NCBI GenBank assembly: GCA_036000965.1
Contig: DASYUT010000089.1
Span: forward strand, 1-56,913
Length of the DNA: 56,913 nt
From: Actinomycetes bacterium
Lineage (GTDB): Bacteria > Actinomycetota > CALGFH01
Reading direction: 5' to 3'
The notes below the pieces were generated by a model. It did no database searches. It worked only from the letters and a program-made list of their open reading frames with translations, and had not been told where the DNA came from. Made by a program: the position numbers and the translations under genes. Shown one piece after another: positions 8,066-16,511 of this stretch. The first letter of the stretch is position 1. Each line of letters opens with the position of its first letter.

Positions 8066-10726
8066 TCATCGCGAATGCACCAGCGCCCCTCCGAACCCGT
8101 CCCCGATGCACACGAATCCCGCTGCTGCGGCCACCGCCGTCCAGTGATCTTGGGGAACCTGCTGTTGGGCACGAGCCAGCGCTGCTGCAGCCGGAGTCCC
8201 AGCCGCGAGAAGGCGGTGAAGCTCGATCATGAGTGGAGCCGTCTCGACATCTGGAATCGTGACGACGGAGGCGATCAGCTGCCGAGTGCCACGGGACAGG
8301 AAGGTTGCGCCAAGCCCGAGCAACTCGTCTCCCGCCAGGACGACCGCCCGGCCGCTCTCGCAGGCCGCCAGGACGACCGTGTGGGGCGTCTGTTCCAGGG
8401 ACTCCAGATCGTACGCGGTCAGCGGGCCGTCGCCGAGGTCGATCGAGGAGAACAGCGGGTTGTCGGCGCGCAGACGTCCGTGCACCGCGAGGTGGACCAG
8501 GCTCGCCTGCTTCAACGCATCGGTCAGCGTCGCGACGGTTGGCAGCGGGTCGAGCATGGCCTTCGTCTGGTAGATCGCGGCGACCTTCTCCGCCTCGACC
8601 CGGGCGCCTGGCAGTCTCTCGTCGGCGGCGATGACGTGGCCGCCGGATGCAGGTGGACGTCGGCTGGCCATGCGCCACAACCCTGCCGAGGGCGACACGC
8701 TGACCGGCCGTCCGAAGAGCGACGGCAGGATCGACCAGGGCAAGGATTGCAGCGGTCCAGTCGGGACCACCAACACCGGGCGGTCACCGATCTGGTCAGC
8801 GAGCGGTCGGAGAAGCATGTCGTCAAGCCGCGCTGCCGCGTGCCGCAGCACAACCGCGGCGGCGGAGCGGCTCGCCGCGGCGGCATGGTGACGGGTGAGG
8901 CGTCGTAGCGCGAACGGCAGGCGGTCGACCAGGTCTTGCACCTGCGTCATCGATCCAAGCTGCGAGAGGCGTGCGCTTCCGTCCACCACGGTGACGGCAT
9001 GGAGTGCCTGGTCCAGCTGCACGAACTCGACCAAGGCCGTCACACCAAGCCCTTCGCCCAAATCCTGCTTCAACGACCGCGCAGTCACCGCGTGCCAGCT
9101 CGCGTCGCCGCGTTGGTGACGACAGTGGTCGCGGATCTCACGTTCGAGAGCAACTTGACGGTGGACGAGCTTGGCGACACTGCGACCTTCCCGACGGCGC
9201 TGCTCGATGTGGGCGATCGTCGCCCGCAGCTCGGACAGGTCGTGGGCGAGGACCGGATCGTCCGGCGGGCGGACGGGCCGGAGCAGGAGATGGCGCGCAC
9301 GGCCGCGTTCCGCCCACAGCAGCACCCGATCGGGGCTGCCGTCCTGCAAGGCAACCCGCAGTCCGAGTTCGACGAGCTCAGACCGGTGCCCGGAGGCGCG
9401 GGCCCGCAAGTCCGTCGCTCCGAGGGTGGCCTGGTACTCGTCGAGGATCTGCAGCCCGGCGGTGACCGCGCGAAGCGCGCCACGACGGTTCCCACTGGTC
9501 AGCCGTAGCAGCGCCTCTCCGTACCAGGCGCGTGCCCGTAGCGAGGCTGGCCCCCGCTCGCGGTGCAGGCTCGCCTGCTGAAGCTGCAAGCAGCCCTGCC
9601 GTGTCTGACCGCGGTCGAGCCTGAGCCGGCCTGCGAGCAGCCGCGCATCCAGAGCAGCCGCATGCCAACGAGCAGCGGCGAGCTCATCTGCAAGACGTTC
9701 CGCCTGTCGAGCGCTGGGCTGTGGGAGGCGGTCGGTCGCCAGGGAGGCTGTCAGCGCCGCGAAGCGTGCGAGCGCCACCCACCTGCGGCGGTTGTGCCGC
9801 GCGAACTCCCGCACTGCGCGGCGTGCCTCTTGCAGGGCGCGGTCGGGATCTCCGTCGAGTCCCGCCGCCCTGGCAAGCACCAGCCGGGCCTCGGGCAGCC
9901 TGATCCGCTCGCGGACCGCCTCGAGCTCGCTCACCGCCTGCTCTGCTACTTCTCGGGCCTCCGACACGAGTCGGACCGACAGCAAGAGTTCGCTGCGGTC
10001 GACGAGGAGCGAGCCCAGCGGATTCCTGTGCATCCGGTAGTGTCGTTCGGCAAGGCCCATGTACTTCAAGGCGGCCACCACGTCGCCGCGCTGCGCGTTG
10101 AGGAAGCCGAAGTTCTCCAGCACATACGCCATCGACAGCCTGAGGCCGGCCCGCGCACACACCCGCTCGGCCTGCTGCAAGTCCTGCTCGGCAGCGGCAA
10201 ACTCCTGCTGGAACGTGTGCAGGACCGCCCGGTTGGACAACACCCGCTGCACCCATTCGAGGTCTCCAGCGTCCTGCAGCAGGCGGAGGGTCTTGCGGTA
10301 CTCCGAGAACGCTTCGGGAAGCCGGCCAAGCTGGTGCAGGATCGCGGCCCGCTGCGCCCGGGCTCGCACTCGCTCGATTCCACGCAGGGCCGACACCGCT
10401 GCATCGATCTCTCCCAACGCCCGCCCGGACTGCCCGCGGACGCTCAAGAGGAAGGCGAGCGTCATCTGCGCCTCGGCCGCTAGCTGGGCCGACCCGGCTC
10501 TGCGGCCAAGCGCGACCGCGGCCCGCAGATGCCGCAGTGCGACATCCTGATCCTCGAGGTGCTCGGCAGCCAGCCCCAGCGCCCGCTCGGCGACCGCGCC
10601 CGCCACGTGGTCGTGTTCCTTGCGCGCCTGGAGCACGACTGCGGATGCGAGCTTGGACGACCGGGCCGGACTGCCTTGAGCGAGCCGGAGCGCCTCGCGG
10701 GCCTGTTCCCTGATGGTGCTGTTCAT
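8066..10726 (-). CDS. CHAT-domain caspase-like protein with N-terminal TPR repeats
   Basis: An 886-residue protein. The N-terminal two thirds is alpha-helical with tetratricopeptide-like repeats (for example GAVAERALGLAAEHLEDQDV, RGDVVAALKYMGLAERHY). The C-terminal 300 residues form a CHAT domain, a caspase-fold peptidase: LVVPTGPLQSLPWSIL, the catalytic His in LVHLAVHGRL and the Cys in VVLAACESGRA, followed by DELLGLGATFLSRGTRQLI. CHAT-TPR proteins act in bacterial signalling and conflict systems, cleaving partner proteins when triggered. No clear ribosome site precedes the ATG, so translation may be leaderless. The gene is divergent from a subtilase across 173 bp, suggesting a shared two-protease module. 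Substrate unknown. Confidence 0.9.
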   Translation of the reverse strand: MNSTIREQAREALRLAQGSPARSSKLASAVVLQARKEHDHVAGAVAERALGLAAEHLEDQDVALRHLRAAVALGRRAGSAQLAAEAQMTLAFLLSVRGQSGRALGEIDAAVSALRGIERVRARAQRAAILHQLGRLPEAFSEYRKTLRLLQDAGDLEWVQRVLSNRAVLHTFQQEFAAAEQDLQQAERVCARAGLRLSMAYVLENFGFLNAQRGDVVAALKYMGLAERHYRMHRNPLGSLLVDRSELLLSVRLVSEAREVAEQAVSELEAVRERIRLPEARLVLARAAGLDGDPDRALQEARRAVREFARHNRRRWVALARFAALTASLATDRLPQPSARQAERLADELAAARWHAAALDARLLAGRLRLDRGQTRQGCLQLQQASLHRERGPASLRARAWYGEALLRLTSGNRRGALRAVTAGLQILDEYQATLGATDLRARASGHRSELVELGLRVALQDGSPDRVLLWAERGRARHLLLRPVRPPDDPVLAHDLSELRATIAHIEQRRREGRSVAKLVHRQVALEREIRDHCRHQRGDASWHAVTARSLKQDLGEGLGVTALVEFVQLDQALHAVTVVDGSARLSQLGSMTQVQDLVDRLPFALRRLTRHHAAAASRSAAAVVLRHAAARLDDMLLRPLADQIGDRPVLVVPTGPLQSLPWSILPSLFGRPVSVSPSAGLWRMASRRPPASGGHVIAADERLPGARVEAEKVAAIYQTKAMLDPLPTVATLTDALKQASLVHLAVHGRLRADNPLFSSIDLGDGPLTAYDLESLEQTPHTVVLAACESGRAVVLAGDELLGLGATFLSRGTRQLIASVVTIPDVETAPLMIELHRLLAAGTPAAAALARAQQQVPQDHWTAVAAAAGFVCIGDGFGGALVHSR

Positions 10727-10844
10727 GAGCGATGACTAGAGTGGCGCGAAACTGCCGTACGCTTCAACCGGCTTCTACGGTGTTGTATCAATCCTGGCCA
10801 GGCTGTCTCCTCCAGTCCAGGAGCCAAGTGACCACCTCGGGACG

Positions 10845-10880
10845 GTCGCTGCACCTACCCCGAGTCGCTGCACCTACCCC
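10845..10880. promoter_or_regulatory. tandem 17-bp repeat between the CHAT and subtilase genes
   Basis: The 17-mer GTCGCTGCACCTACCCC occurs twice, at 10845-10861 and 10864-10880, with a 19-bp period. It lies 20 bp upstream of the subtilase start and within the only intergenic space of the divergent pair. Such a doubled site is a plausible operator for co-regulation; no known regulator motif was recognised. Confidence 0.5.
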
Positions 10881-10899
10881 CGAAAGGAAGGCGAGCAGG

Positions 10900-12297
10900 A
10901 TGGCGGAGCACCCGTACAAAGCCGGGCGGATAGAGAAGTATGCCCAGAACGAGTTGGTCGTCGAGCTCCGCTACCTCCCGCACATACTGATGAGACTCCG
11001 TGGCTTCGGGTTGGCCCAGGGAGATCCCGGACCTGAGGACCAGAGCCACGAACTCGGCTTGGCGCGGCTCAAGCTGGGCGACATCACGGGGATCGAGGCG
11101 CTGCTGCGGGAGCACGAGGAGAAGCTCGGATGCTCCTACTACAGCGCAGAACTGGTCCGGAAGTCGCGTGGTGACCACGCCGCGGACCTGGACTTCCTGC
11201 TACGAGGCCTGCGGGAATCGTTCGGAAGGGAGTACGCCGGCTGGTGGCCCACCATGGGCAAGAACCGGGTCGTCGAGGGAGTGCCCGGCCAGCAGTTCGT
11301 CGTCCAGCAGGCTGGCGGCGAGTACGTCATCGGCCATGGAGGGGACGGGCCCCCCGGTCCCGCAGCGCTCCCGGCCTCCTGGGCGCGTCGGGCAGGGCCG
11401 GACTCGCACTTTGCAAGGGTCGGCCTCCTGGACACCCCGCTCGTCGAACATGAGTTCCTGCGGGGCGCGTGCTTCGGGATCGACGGCAAGGCCGTCGTGG
11501 CTCGTGAGTCGGGGACGCCGCGGAGTTGGCGGGCGGGGCATGCGACGTTCGTTGCCGGTCTTGTTCGGCGACAAGCGCCGAGTGCCGAGCTCGTCGTGAA
11601 GGGAGTCCTCGACAGCAAGACCGGAACCGCCGACACCTGGGCTGTCGCGACGGCGATGGTCCAGTTCGCGCGGTTCGACGTTGACATCCTCAACTTGTCG
11701 TTCGGCTGCTTCACTGATGACGGTCAGGCGCCGCTTGTGCTGCAACGGGCGCTCGACCGGCTTGGGCCCAGGGTCATCGTCGTGGCGGCGGCTGGCAATC
11801 ACGGGAGGGTGAAGGAGGAGCAGGAGAAGCTTCGGGAGGATGAGCGCGAGGGCAAGAGCGAGCACGATCCCAAGGCGCCGCTATGGCCAGCAGCCTTCGA
11901 CGGTGTCGTGGCTGTCGGTGCCTCCAAGGAGTTCGAGAAGCCGGTACGAGCCAAGTTCAGTCCGGACGTTCCGTGGGTCAAACTGCTCGCGCCTGGAAAG
12001 AAGCTCGTGAGCACGTACCTGCGTGGTCCCGTTGAAGGCATTCAAGAGAATTTCCTGGACGGACAGGATCTCCGCTTCGACGGAGCGGCGAAATGGAGCG
12101 GGACATCCTATGCCGCAGCCAACGTCACCGGCGTGATCGCGGCGCGGACGTCGCCGGGACAGCGGAGCGCGCGAGAGGTGCTTGGTCACCTGCTCGACCG
12201 GTCGCCGGAGGCAGAGGAACGGGGCTGGGTCGTCGCACCGCAGGACGAGCCGGAGGCGCCACCACTCGTCAAGCTCGTTCGCAGCCCAGAGTATTGA
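10900..12297 (+). CDS. S8 subtilisin-like serine protease paired with a CHAT protein
   Basis: A 465-residue protein without signal peptide. The first 165 residues are an unrecognised helical region (AGRIEKYAQNELVVELRYLP and following). The subtilase core then shows Asp in ARVGLLDTPLVEH, His in AGHATFVAGLV, Asn in VVAAAGNHGR and Ser in WSGTSYAAANVTG. The catalytic triad is therefore complete. The lack of export signal and the divergent CHAT-TPR gene suggest an intracellular effector or regulated protease in a conflict or stress-response module; this is inference. The ATG follows AAAGGAAGGCGAGCAGG. Upstream in-frame codons run back toward the CHAT start but carry no ribosome site. Confidence 0.88.
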   Translation: MAEHPYKAGRIEKYAQNELVVELRYLPHILMRLRGFGLAQGDPGPEDQSHELGLARLKLGDITGIEALLREHEEKLGCSYYSAELVRKSRGDHAADLDFLLRGLRESFGREYAGWWPTMGKNRVVEGVPGQQFVVQQAGGEYVIGHGGDGPPGPAALPASWARRAGPDSHFARVGLLDTPLVEHEFLRGACFGIDGKAVVARESGTPRSWRAGHATFVAGLVRRQAPSAELVVKGVLDSKTGTADTWAVATAMVQFARFDVDILNLSFGCFTDDGQAPLVLQRALDRLGPRVIVVAAAGNHGRVKEEQEKLREDEREGKSEHDPKAPLWPAAFDGVVAVGASKEFEKPVRAKFSPDVPWVKLLAPGKKLVSTYLRGPVEGIQENFLDGQDLRFDGAAKWSGTSYAAANVTGVIAARTSPGQRSAREVLGHLLDRSPEAEERGWVVAPQDEPEAPPLVKLVRSPEY

Positions 12298-12309
12298 CGT
12301 GCCAGGCAG

Positions 12310-12450
12310 ATGCGCACCTGCCGCGCAGCACTCGACGCCGCCCTGTGGACCGCCGACACCGTCCCGCAGGAGTTCATCGAAGCCGCCAAGGAGATCTACC
12401 CAGCTTGTTCCGCTTGCGCTGCGTCACCGCTGATGGCGCCACTGTTCTGA
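12310..12450 (+). CDS. short ORF, 46 aa, possible gene remnant
   Basis: After the subtilase a 46-codon frame begins at ATG 12310 (MRTCRAALDAALWTADTVPQ, then EFIEAAKEIYPACSACAASP). Its amino-acid composition looks protein-like, with an amphipathic helix, but there is no ribosome site and no family was recognised. It may be the tail of a lost gene. The rest of the gap up to 12493 shows nothing else. Confidence 0.3.
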   Translation: MRTCRAALDAALWTADTVPQEFIEAAKEIYPACSACAASPLMAPLF

Positions 12451-12493
12451 CCAGTTTGATAGCCTTGCAGACCTTCTACTAGTGACCTGCTGC

Positions 12494-13474
12494 TTAGCCG
12501 GCTGCGTCATAGACCTCGGGGTTGACACAGTGCGGCAGGCGGTCGCCGCGGAGGGCGGCGAGGGCGTTGTCAGCGGCCAGCCCGGCCATCTTGGCCCGGG
12601 TGGCCACGGTCGCGGAGCCGATGTGGGGCAGGACGACGCAGTTGTCGAGCGAAAGCAGGGGGTCGTCCAGCGGGATCGGCTCCTCCTCGGTGACGTCGAG
12701 GCCAGCGGCGAAGATGCGGTTGCGGCGCAGGGCGCCGGCGAGCGCGGCCTGGTCGACGATGGGCCCGCGGGCGGTGTTGACCAGCACCGCGGTGGGCTTC
12801 ATCAGCTCGAGGGCGCGCTCGTCGATGAGCGCGCGGGTCTCCGGGGTGAGGGCGCAGTGCACGCTCACCACGTCCGAGCGGCGGAGCAGGTCCTCGAACC
12901 CGACCCACTCGACCCTGGCCGCGTCCTTGGGATGGCGCGTCCAGGCAAGGACGCGCATGTCGAACCCCTGCGCCCGCCGGGCGACGGCCGCGCCGATCTT
13001 GCCGAAGCCGACGATGCCCAGGGTCGCGCCGGCCAGGTCGTGACCGAGCATGAACTCCGGGTCCCAGGTGACCCACTCGCCCTTGCGGATGGACCGCTCG
13101 GCCTCGACCAGGCGCCGCGTCGCGGCCAGGATGAGGGCGAAGGCCAGGTCGGCGGTGGTCTCGGTGAGCACCCCGGGCGTGTTGCCGGCCGGGATGCGGC
13201 GCCTGGTCAGCTCGTCGACATCGAGGTTGTCGTAGCCGACGGCCACGTTGGCGACCACGCGCAGGCGGGGGCAGGCATCCAGGAGCGCGCGGTCGACCCG
13301 TTCGGTGAGCATCGTGACCAGCGCGTCGGCCTCGGCGGCGTGCTCGGCGACCGCCTCGGGCGGCGGCGGGAGCCGCTCGGGCCAGACGCCGACGTCGGCG
13401 GCGGCGGCGAGCCGCTCGAGGGCGTCGCCGGGCAGCCGGCGGGTGACGTAGACGAAGGGGCGCTTGACGGGCAC
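12494..13474 (-). CDS. D-isomer-specific 2-hydroxyacid dehydrogenase (glyoxylate/hydroxypyruvate reductase-like)
   Basis: A 326-residue NAD(P)H-dependent dehydrogenase. The Rossmann motif is LGIVGFGKIGAAVA. The catalytic residues are Arg in VNTARGPIVDQ, Glu in GLDVTEEEPIP and His in VLPHIGSATV. The N-terminal VANVAVGYDNLDVDELTRRRI is the usual substrate-side motif. Its length and motifs fit GyaR/GhrB-type enzymes that reduce glyoxylate or hydroxypyruvate. It stands alone, so the pathway is not defined by neighbours. It starts at ATG 13474. Confidence 0.9.
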   Translation of the reverse strand: MPVKRPFVYVTRRLPGDALERLAAAADVGVWPERLPPPPEAVAEHAAEADALVTMLTERVDRALLDACPRLRVVANVAVGYDNLDVDELTRRRIPAGNTPGVLTETTADLAFALILAATRRLVEAERSIRKGEWVTWDPEFMLGHDLAGATLGIVGFGKIGAAVARRAQGFDMRVLAWTRHPKDAARVEWVGFEDLLRRSDVVSVHCALTPETRALIDERALELMKPTAVLVNTARGPIVDQAALAGALRRNRIFAAGLDVTEEEPIPLDDPLLSLDNCVVLPHIGSATVATRAKMAGLAADNALAALRGDRLPHCVNPEVYDAAG

Positions 13475-13625
13475 CTGGGCGGCCTTTCTGCTCGGGGGAC
13501 GACCCCGCCGACGGCGACGGCTCTTGCTACCGCCGACGACCCGCCACGGTCAAGGACCGCCGGCGCGCCCGCTTCCCTCGCGGCATTTGGGATACTGCGG
13601 CGAGAAGCACACCAACAGAAGCTCA

Positions 13626-13727
13626 CGGCGACCAGAAGCCGGCGGCGACCAGAAGCCGGCGGCGACCAGAAGCCGGCGGCGACCAGAAGCCGGCGGCCAC
13701 CAGAAGCCGGCGACCACCAGAAGCCCA
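13626..13727. repeat. 17-bp tandem repeat, six copies
   Basis: The unit GGCGGCGACCAGAAGCC repeats with a 17-bp period at about 13630, 13647, 13664, 13681, 13698 and 13715. The first four copies are nearly identical and the last two diverge. It lies in the gap between the divergent dehydrogenase and GAF-protein genes, just before the latter. A 17-bp unit shifts frame, so it is unlikely to be coding. It could vary in copy number and alter expression of the GAF gene. Confidence 0.8.
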
Positions 13728-13748
13728 CGACGACACGATTGGTGGACA

Positions 13749-14639
13749 GTGCCGCTGCCAGAGAGGGTCACCAACCCGGTTCCCAGCGCCGACGGGGGCG
13801 CGCTCCGGGGCGAGCCGGTGCGGCCTGGGACGGGCGAGCCCCTGCCCGGCCTTCCGGAGGGGCAGGCGCGCAGCCGGCTCCGCGGCTACCTGCTCGCCGA
13901 GGCGCTGGCCGTGGCCCTCGGCTACGCCGCGACGACCCTGAAGGACGGGCCGCCGCGCTCGCCCTCGGAGTGGAGCCTGGTCGTGGCCGGTGGGGTCGCG
14001 GTCGGCATCCCCCTGTGGATCAAGTCGCGGCGGGAGATCCGCCAGGAGGCGGCTGCCAGGTCGGCCGAAGCGCTGGCGATCGACACTGACGCGCGGCTGC
14101 GGCTCATCGTCGGGGACGTGACCGCGCCGATCGCCGAGGTGGTGGGCCGGGTCCACCAGGCCCGTACCAGGCCGGAGCGCAGCTCGCTGCAAGGCCAGCT
14201 CAAGCAGCTCATCGTCGAGGCCGCCGCCAACCTGTGCAACGGCGACCGGACCCGGGCGACATTCTTCGAGCTGGACGGCGGGGTGATGCGCCCGCAGGCT
14301 TGGACCGGCCGCTCGGACCGGCCGAGCCGGGTGTTCACCGACCGTCCCGACGACCGGTCGGGCCAGGAGGCCCTCCTGCTCGTCCGCTTCCACGACTTCC
14401 TGTTCGTCGAGGACGTCCACGCCGAGGCGCTCCCGCCCGGGGTCCAGCCCAAGCCGACCAGCAAGTACCGGTCGTTCATCAGCGTCGCGGTGTTCTGCGG
14501 CGAGCAGAGCTTCGGCATGCTCTCGGTCGATGCGCCGCTGCCCCACGCGTTCGACGAGACCGACCTGAACGTGGTCCGGGCCATGGCCCAGCTCCTGGGC
14601 GCCGGGCTTGTCGAGGGGCCGGTGGAGCTGGCAAGGTAG
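13749..14639 (+). CDS. membrane-anchored GAF-domain protein
   Basis: About 296 residues from a GTG at 13749. This start is chosen because it is the first past the tandem repeat; its ribosome site is weak. Residues about 40-95 hold two hydrophobic stretches (LLAEALAVALGYAATTL and SLVVAGGVAVGIPLWI), then a charged helix (KSRREIRQEAAARSAEALAI). The C-terminal 170 residues form a GAF-like sensor domain ending in FISVAVFCGEQSFGMLSVDA, the common final strand of GAF domains. There is no output domain, so it probably passes a signal to a partner. The ligand is unknown. Its end overlaps a duplicated 20-bp segment (CCGGTGGAGCTGGCAAGGTA twice, about 14619-14659). Confidence 0.72.
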   Translation: MPLPERVTNPVPSADGGALRGEPVRPGTGEPLPGLPEGQARSRLRGYLLAEALAVALGYAATTLKDGPPRSPSEWSLVVAGGVAVGIPLWIKSRREIRQEAAARSAEALAIDTDARLRLIVGDVTAPIAEVVGRVHQARTRPERSSLQGQLKQLIVEAAANLCNGDRTRATFFELDGGVMRPQAWTGRSDRPSRVFTDRPDDRSGQEALLLVRFHDFLFVEDVHAEALPPGVQPKPTSKYRSFISVAVFCGEQSFGMLSVDAPLPHAFDETDLNVVRAMAQLLGAGLVEGPVELAR

Positions 14640-14688
14640 CCGGTGGAGCTGGCAAGGTAAGGGTGACGTCCGACCGGAGGGAGGCGCG

Positions 14689-14883
14689 ATGGTTCGGGGC
14701 CGCGTGATGCCCGAGGAGGCGCGGGCGTGGAGCACAGGCCGGCTGCGTTCCAGCGAGTACTTCGCCTGGGCCCGGCGGCGCGCCTTCACCCGGGCCGGGG
14801 ACACGATCCGCACCCGCCTGCGCGAGCTCGACGGGACGGCCGGCCACGGCGAGGCGCTCCCGGAGCCCCCGCGGCACCGCTGA
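14689..14883 (+). CDS. small basic hypothetical protein, 64 aa
   Basis: A 64-residue frame starts at an ATG with a strong GGAGGGAGGCGCG site (14677-14688), 49 bp after the GAF gene. The product is rich in Arg and Glu and probably helical (MPEEARAWSTGRLRSSEYFA, FTRAGDTIRTRLRELDG). No family is recognised. The ribosome site and third-base G/C support a real gene. It may be co-transcribed with the GAF protein. Confidence 0.55.
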   Translation: MVRGRVMPEEARAWSTGRLRSSEYFAWARRRAFTRAGDTIRTRLRELDGTAGHGEALPEPPRHR

Positions 14884-15304
14884 CGGCTCCACCCTCCGGC
14901 CACTCGGCGCCTCGGCGTCCGAGTCCCACGCGGCGCCCCGGGCCCGCCGCGCAAAAGGGGTCGTACGTTGTCGTGCCGGGGCATACTGACGGCATGGGCG
15001 CGCGGGTGTGGAGTCCGGGGTTCGTCGGCCGTACCGGCGAGGCGCAGCAACTGCCAGATCGCCGAACCGGCATCCCGACGAGGCGAGGCGCCTGACGGTG
15101 GGCGGCCTCGGGGTCGACCGGGCCGAGATGCTCGCAGCGGTTGCGCTTGTGGTGCGCGAGTCGGATCGTTTCGTCTCATCCGTCCTCCGGCCGCGCCGCG
15201 GCCAGGTGGCCGACCGGGAGGTGATGGCGGCAGCAGGGTTCGGCAGGCGTCAGCAGGCCCTGCGCCGGGCGCGACCGGCGCGGCGGGCCAGAACGAGGAA
15301 GAAG
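14884..15304. other. non-coding gap upstream of the sugar transporter operon
   Basis: About 420 bp without a convincing gene. It must contain the promoter of the sugar transporter operon. A long in-frame extension of the binding-protein frame runs through it, but its composition (Arg-rich) and the signal peptide position downstream argue against its being translated. No riboswitch or clear operator was recognised. Confidence 0.5.
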
Positions 15305-16438
15305 GTGGGAAGGTTGCTGGACAAGCGGATCGGCCGGACCGTACGGGTCGTCGCCCTCAGCGCGCTCATCGCGCTGGTGGCGGCCGCCTGCGCGACCACG
15401 AAGTCGTCGTCGGGCGGGGGCACGCCATCGGGCGGGGCCAAGAAGATCGCCCTGCTGCTACCCGAGACGAAGACCACCAGGTACGAGGCGCAGGACCGGC
15501 CGCTGTTCGAGGCCAAGGTCAAGGCGGTGTGCGCCGACTGCCAGGTCATCTACTCCAACGCCGCCCAGGACGCGTCCAAGCAGCAGAACCAGGCCGACGC
15601 CGCCCTCACCAACGGCGCCAAGGTGATGGTCCTCGACCCGGTCGACTCGGCCTCGGCGGCCTCGATCGTGAGCAAGGCCAAGGCCAAGAGCGTCCCGGTG
15701 ATCAGCTACGACCGCCTCATCAACAACGCCGACATCGACTACTACGTCTCGTTCGACAACGTTCAGGTCGGCAAGCTGCAAGGGCAGGCGCTGGTCGACA
15801 AGCTCAAGAAGGACGGCAAGTCGGGCCAGATCGTGATGATCAACGGTGCGCCCACCGACAACAACGCCTCGCTGTTCAAGAAGGGCGCCCACTCGGTGAT
15901 CGACTCGAGCGGGTTCAAGGTCGCCAAGGAGTACGACACCCCGGACTGGAGCCCGAACAAGGCCCAGGACGAGATGGAGCAGGCGATCACCGCGGTCGGC
16001 AAGAACAACTTCGTGGGCGTCTACGCGGCCAACGACGGCACCGCGGGCGGGGCCATCGCGGCCCTGAAGGGCCAGGGCATCAGTCCCTCCAGCCGGCCTG
16101 TCACCGGCCAGGACGCCGAGCTGGCCGCCGTCCAGCGGATCCTCACCGGCGAGCAGTACATGACCGTCTACAAGGCGATCAAGCCGGAGGCCGAGGGCGC
16201 CGCCCAGCTCGCGGTCGACATCGTGAACGGCAAGACCCCCGACGCGAGCCTGGTCAAGGACAAGACCCCCAACGGCCAGAAGGACGTCCCGTCCATCATC
16301 CTCACCCCGATCGCGGTGACCAAGGACACCGCCAAGGAGACGATCGGCAAGATGATCAGCGACGGCTTCCTGAAGGCGGCCGACATCTGCGCCGGCCCAG
16401 CCGCCTCGGCCTGCCAGACCGCCGGGATCAGCTCCTGA
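15305..16438 (+). CDS. XylF-like sugar ABC transporter substrate-binding lipoprotein
   Basis: A 377-residue periplasmic-binding-fold protein, family 4 (xylose/galactose/ribose type). The N-terminus has a basic segment, a hydrophobic core and the lipobox LVAAAC, so it should be anchored as a lipoprotein. The mature part begins with a Ser/Gly linker, then KKIALLLPETKTTRY. Further motifs are NAAQDASKQQNQADAALTNG, VPVISYDRLI, YAANDGTAGGAIAALKGQG and PVTGQDAELAAVQRIL. The start is GTG 15305 after GAGGAAGAA; TTG 15314 is also possible. It heads an operon with ATPase and permease genes. The sugar may be an amino sugar, given the convergent NanE and ROK genes, but XylF-type binding is what the family suggests. 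A close paralog lies at 43.7 kb. Confidence 0.93.
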   Translation: MGRLLDKRIGRTVRVVALSALIALVAAACATTKSSSGGGTPSGGAKKIALLLPETKTTRYEAQDRPLFEAKVKAVCADCQVIYSNAAQDASKQQNQADAALTNGAKVMVLDPVDSASAASIVSKAKAKSVPVISYDRLINNADIDYYVSFDNVQVGKLQGQALVDKLKKDGKSGQIVMINGAPTDNNASLFKKGAHSVIDSSGFKVAKEYDTPDWSPNKAQDEMEQAITAVGKNNFVGVYAANDGTAGGAIAALKGQGISPSSRPVTGQDAELAAVQRILTGEQYMTVYKAIKPEAEGAAQLAVDIVNGKTPDASLVKDKTPNGQKDVPSIILTPIAVTKDTAKETIGKMISDGFLKAADICAGPAASACQTAGISS

Positions 16439-16511
16439 CACCCGGTGGGCGGCGGGCCGCCGGCCCGCCGCCCACCGGCCCTCTCGTCCACCCATCCCGA
16501 AGGAGGCGCGG

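Noticed and set aside
12420-12445. CTGATGGCGCC near 12431 as a fluoride aptamer
   Set aside because: The 5' half of the aptamer is missing and it lies at the end of a short frame.
13626-13727. Possible CRISPR array
   Set aside because: The units are contiguous 17-mers without spacers and there are no cas genes.
15008-15304. N-terminal extension of the first XylF-like protein
   Set aside because: The lipoprotein signal begins just after GTG 15305; 99 extra Arg-rich residues ahead of it would block export.
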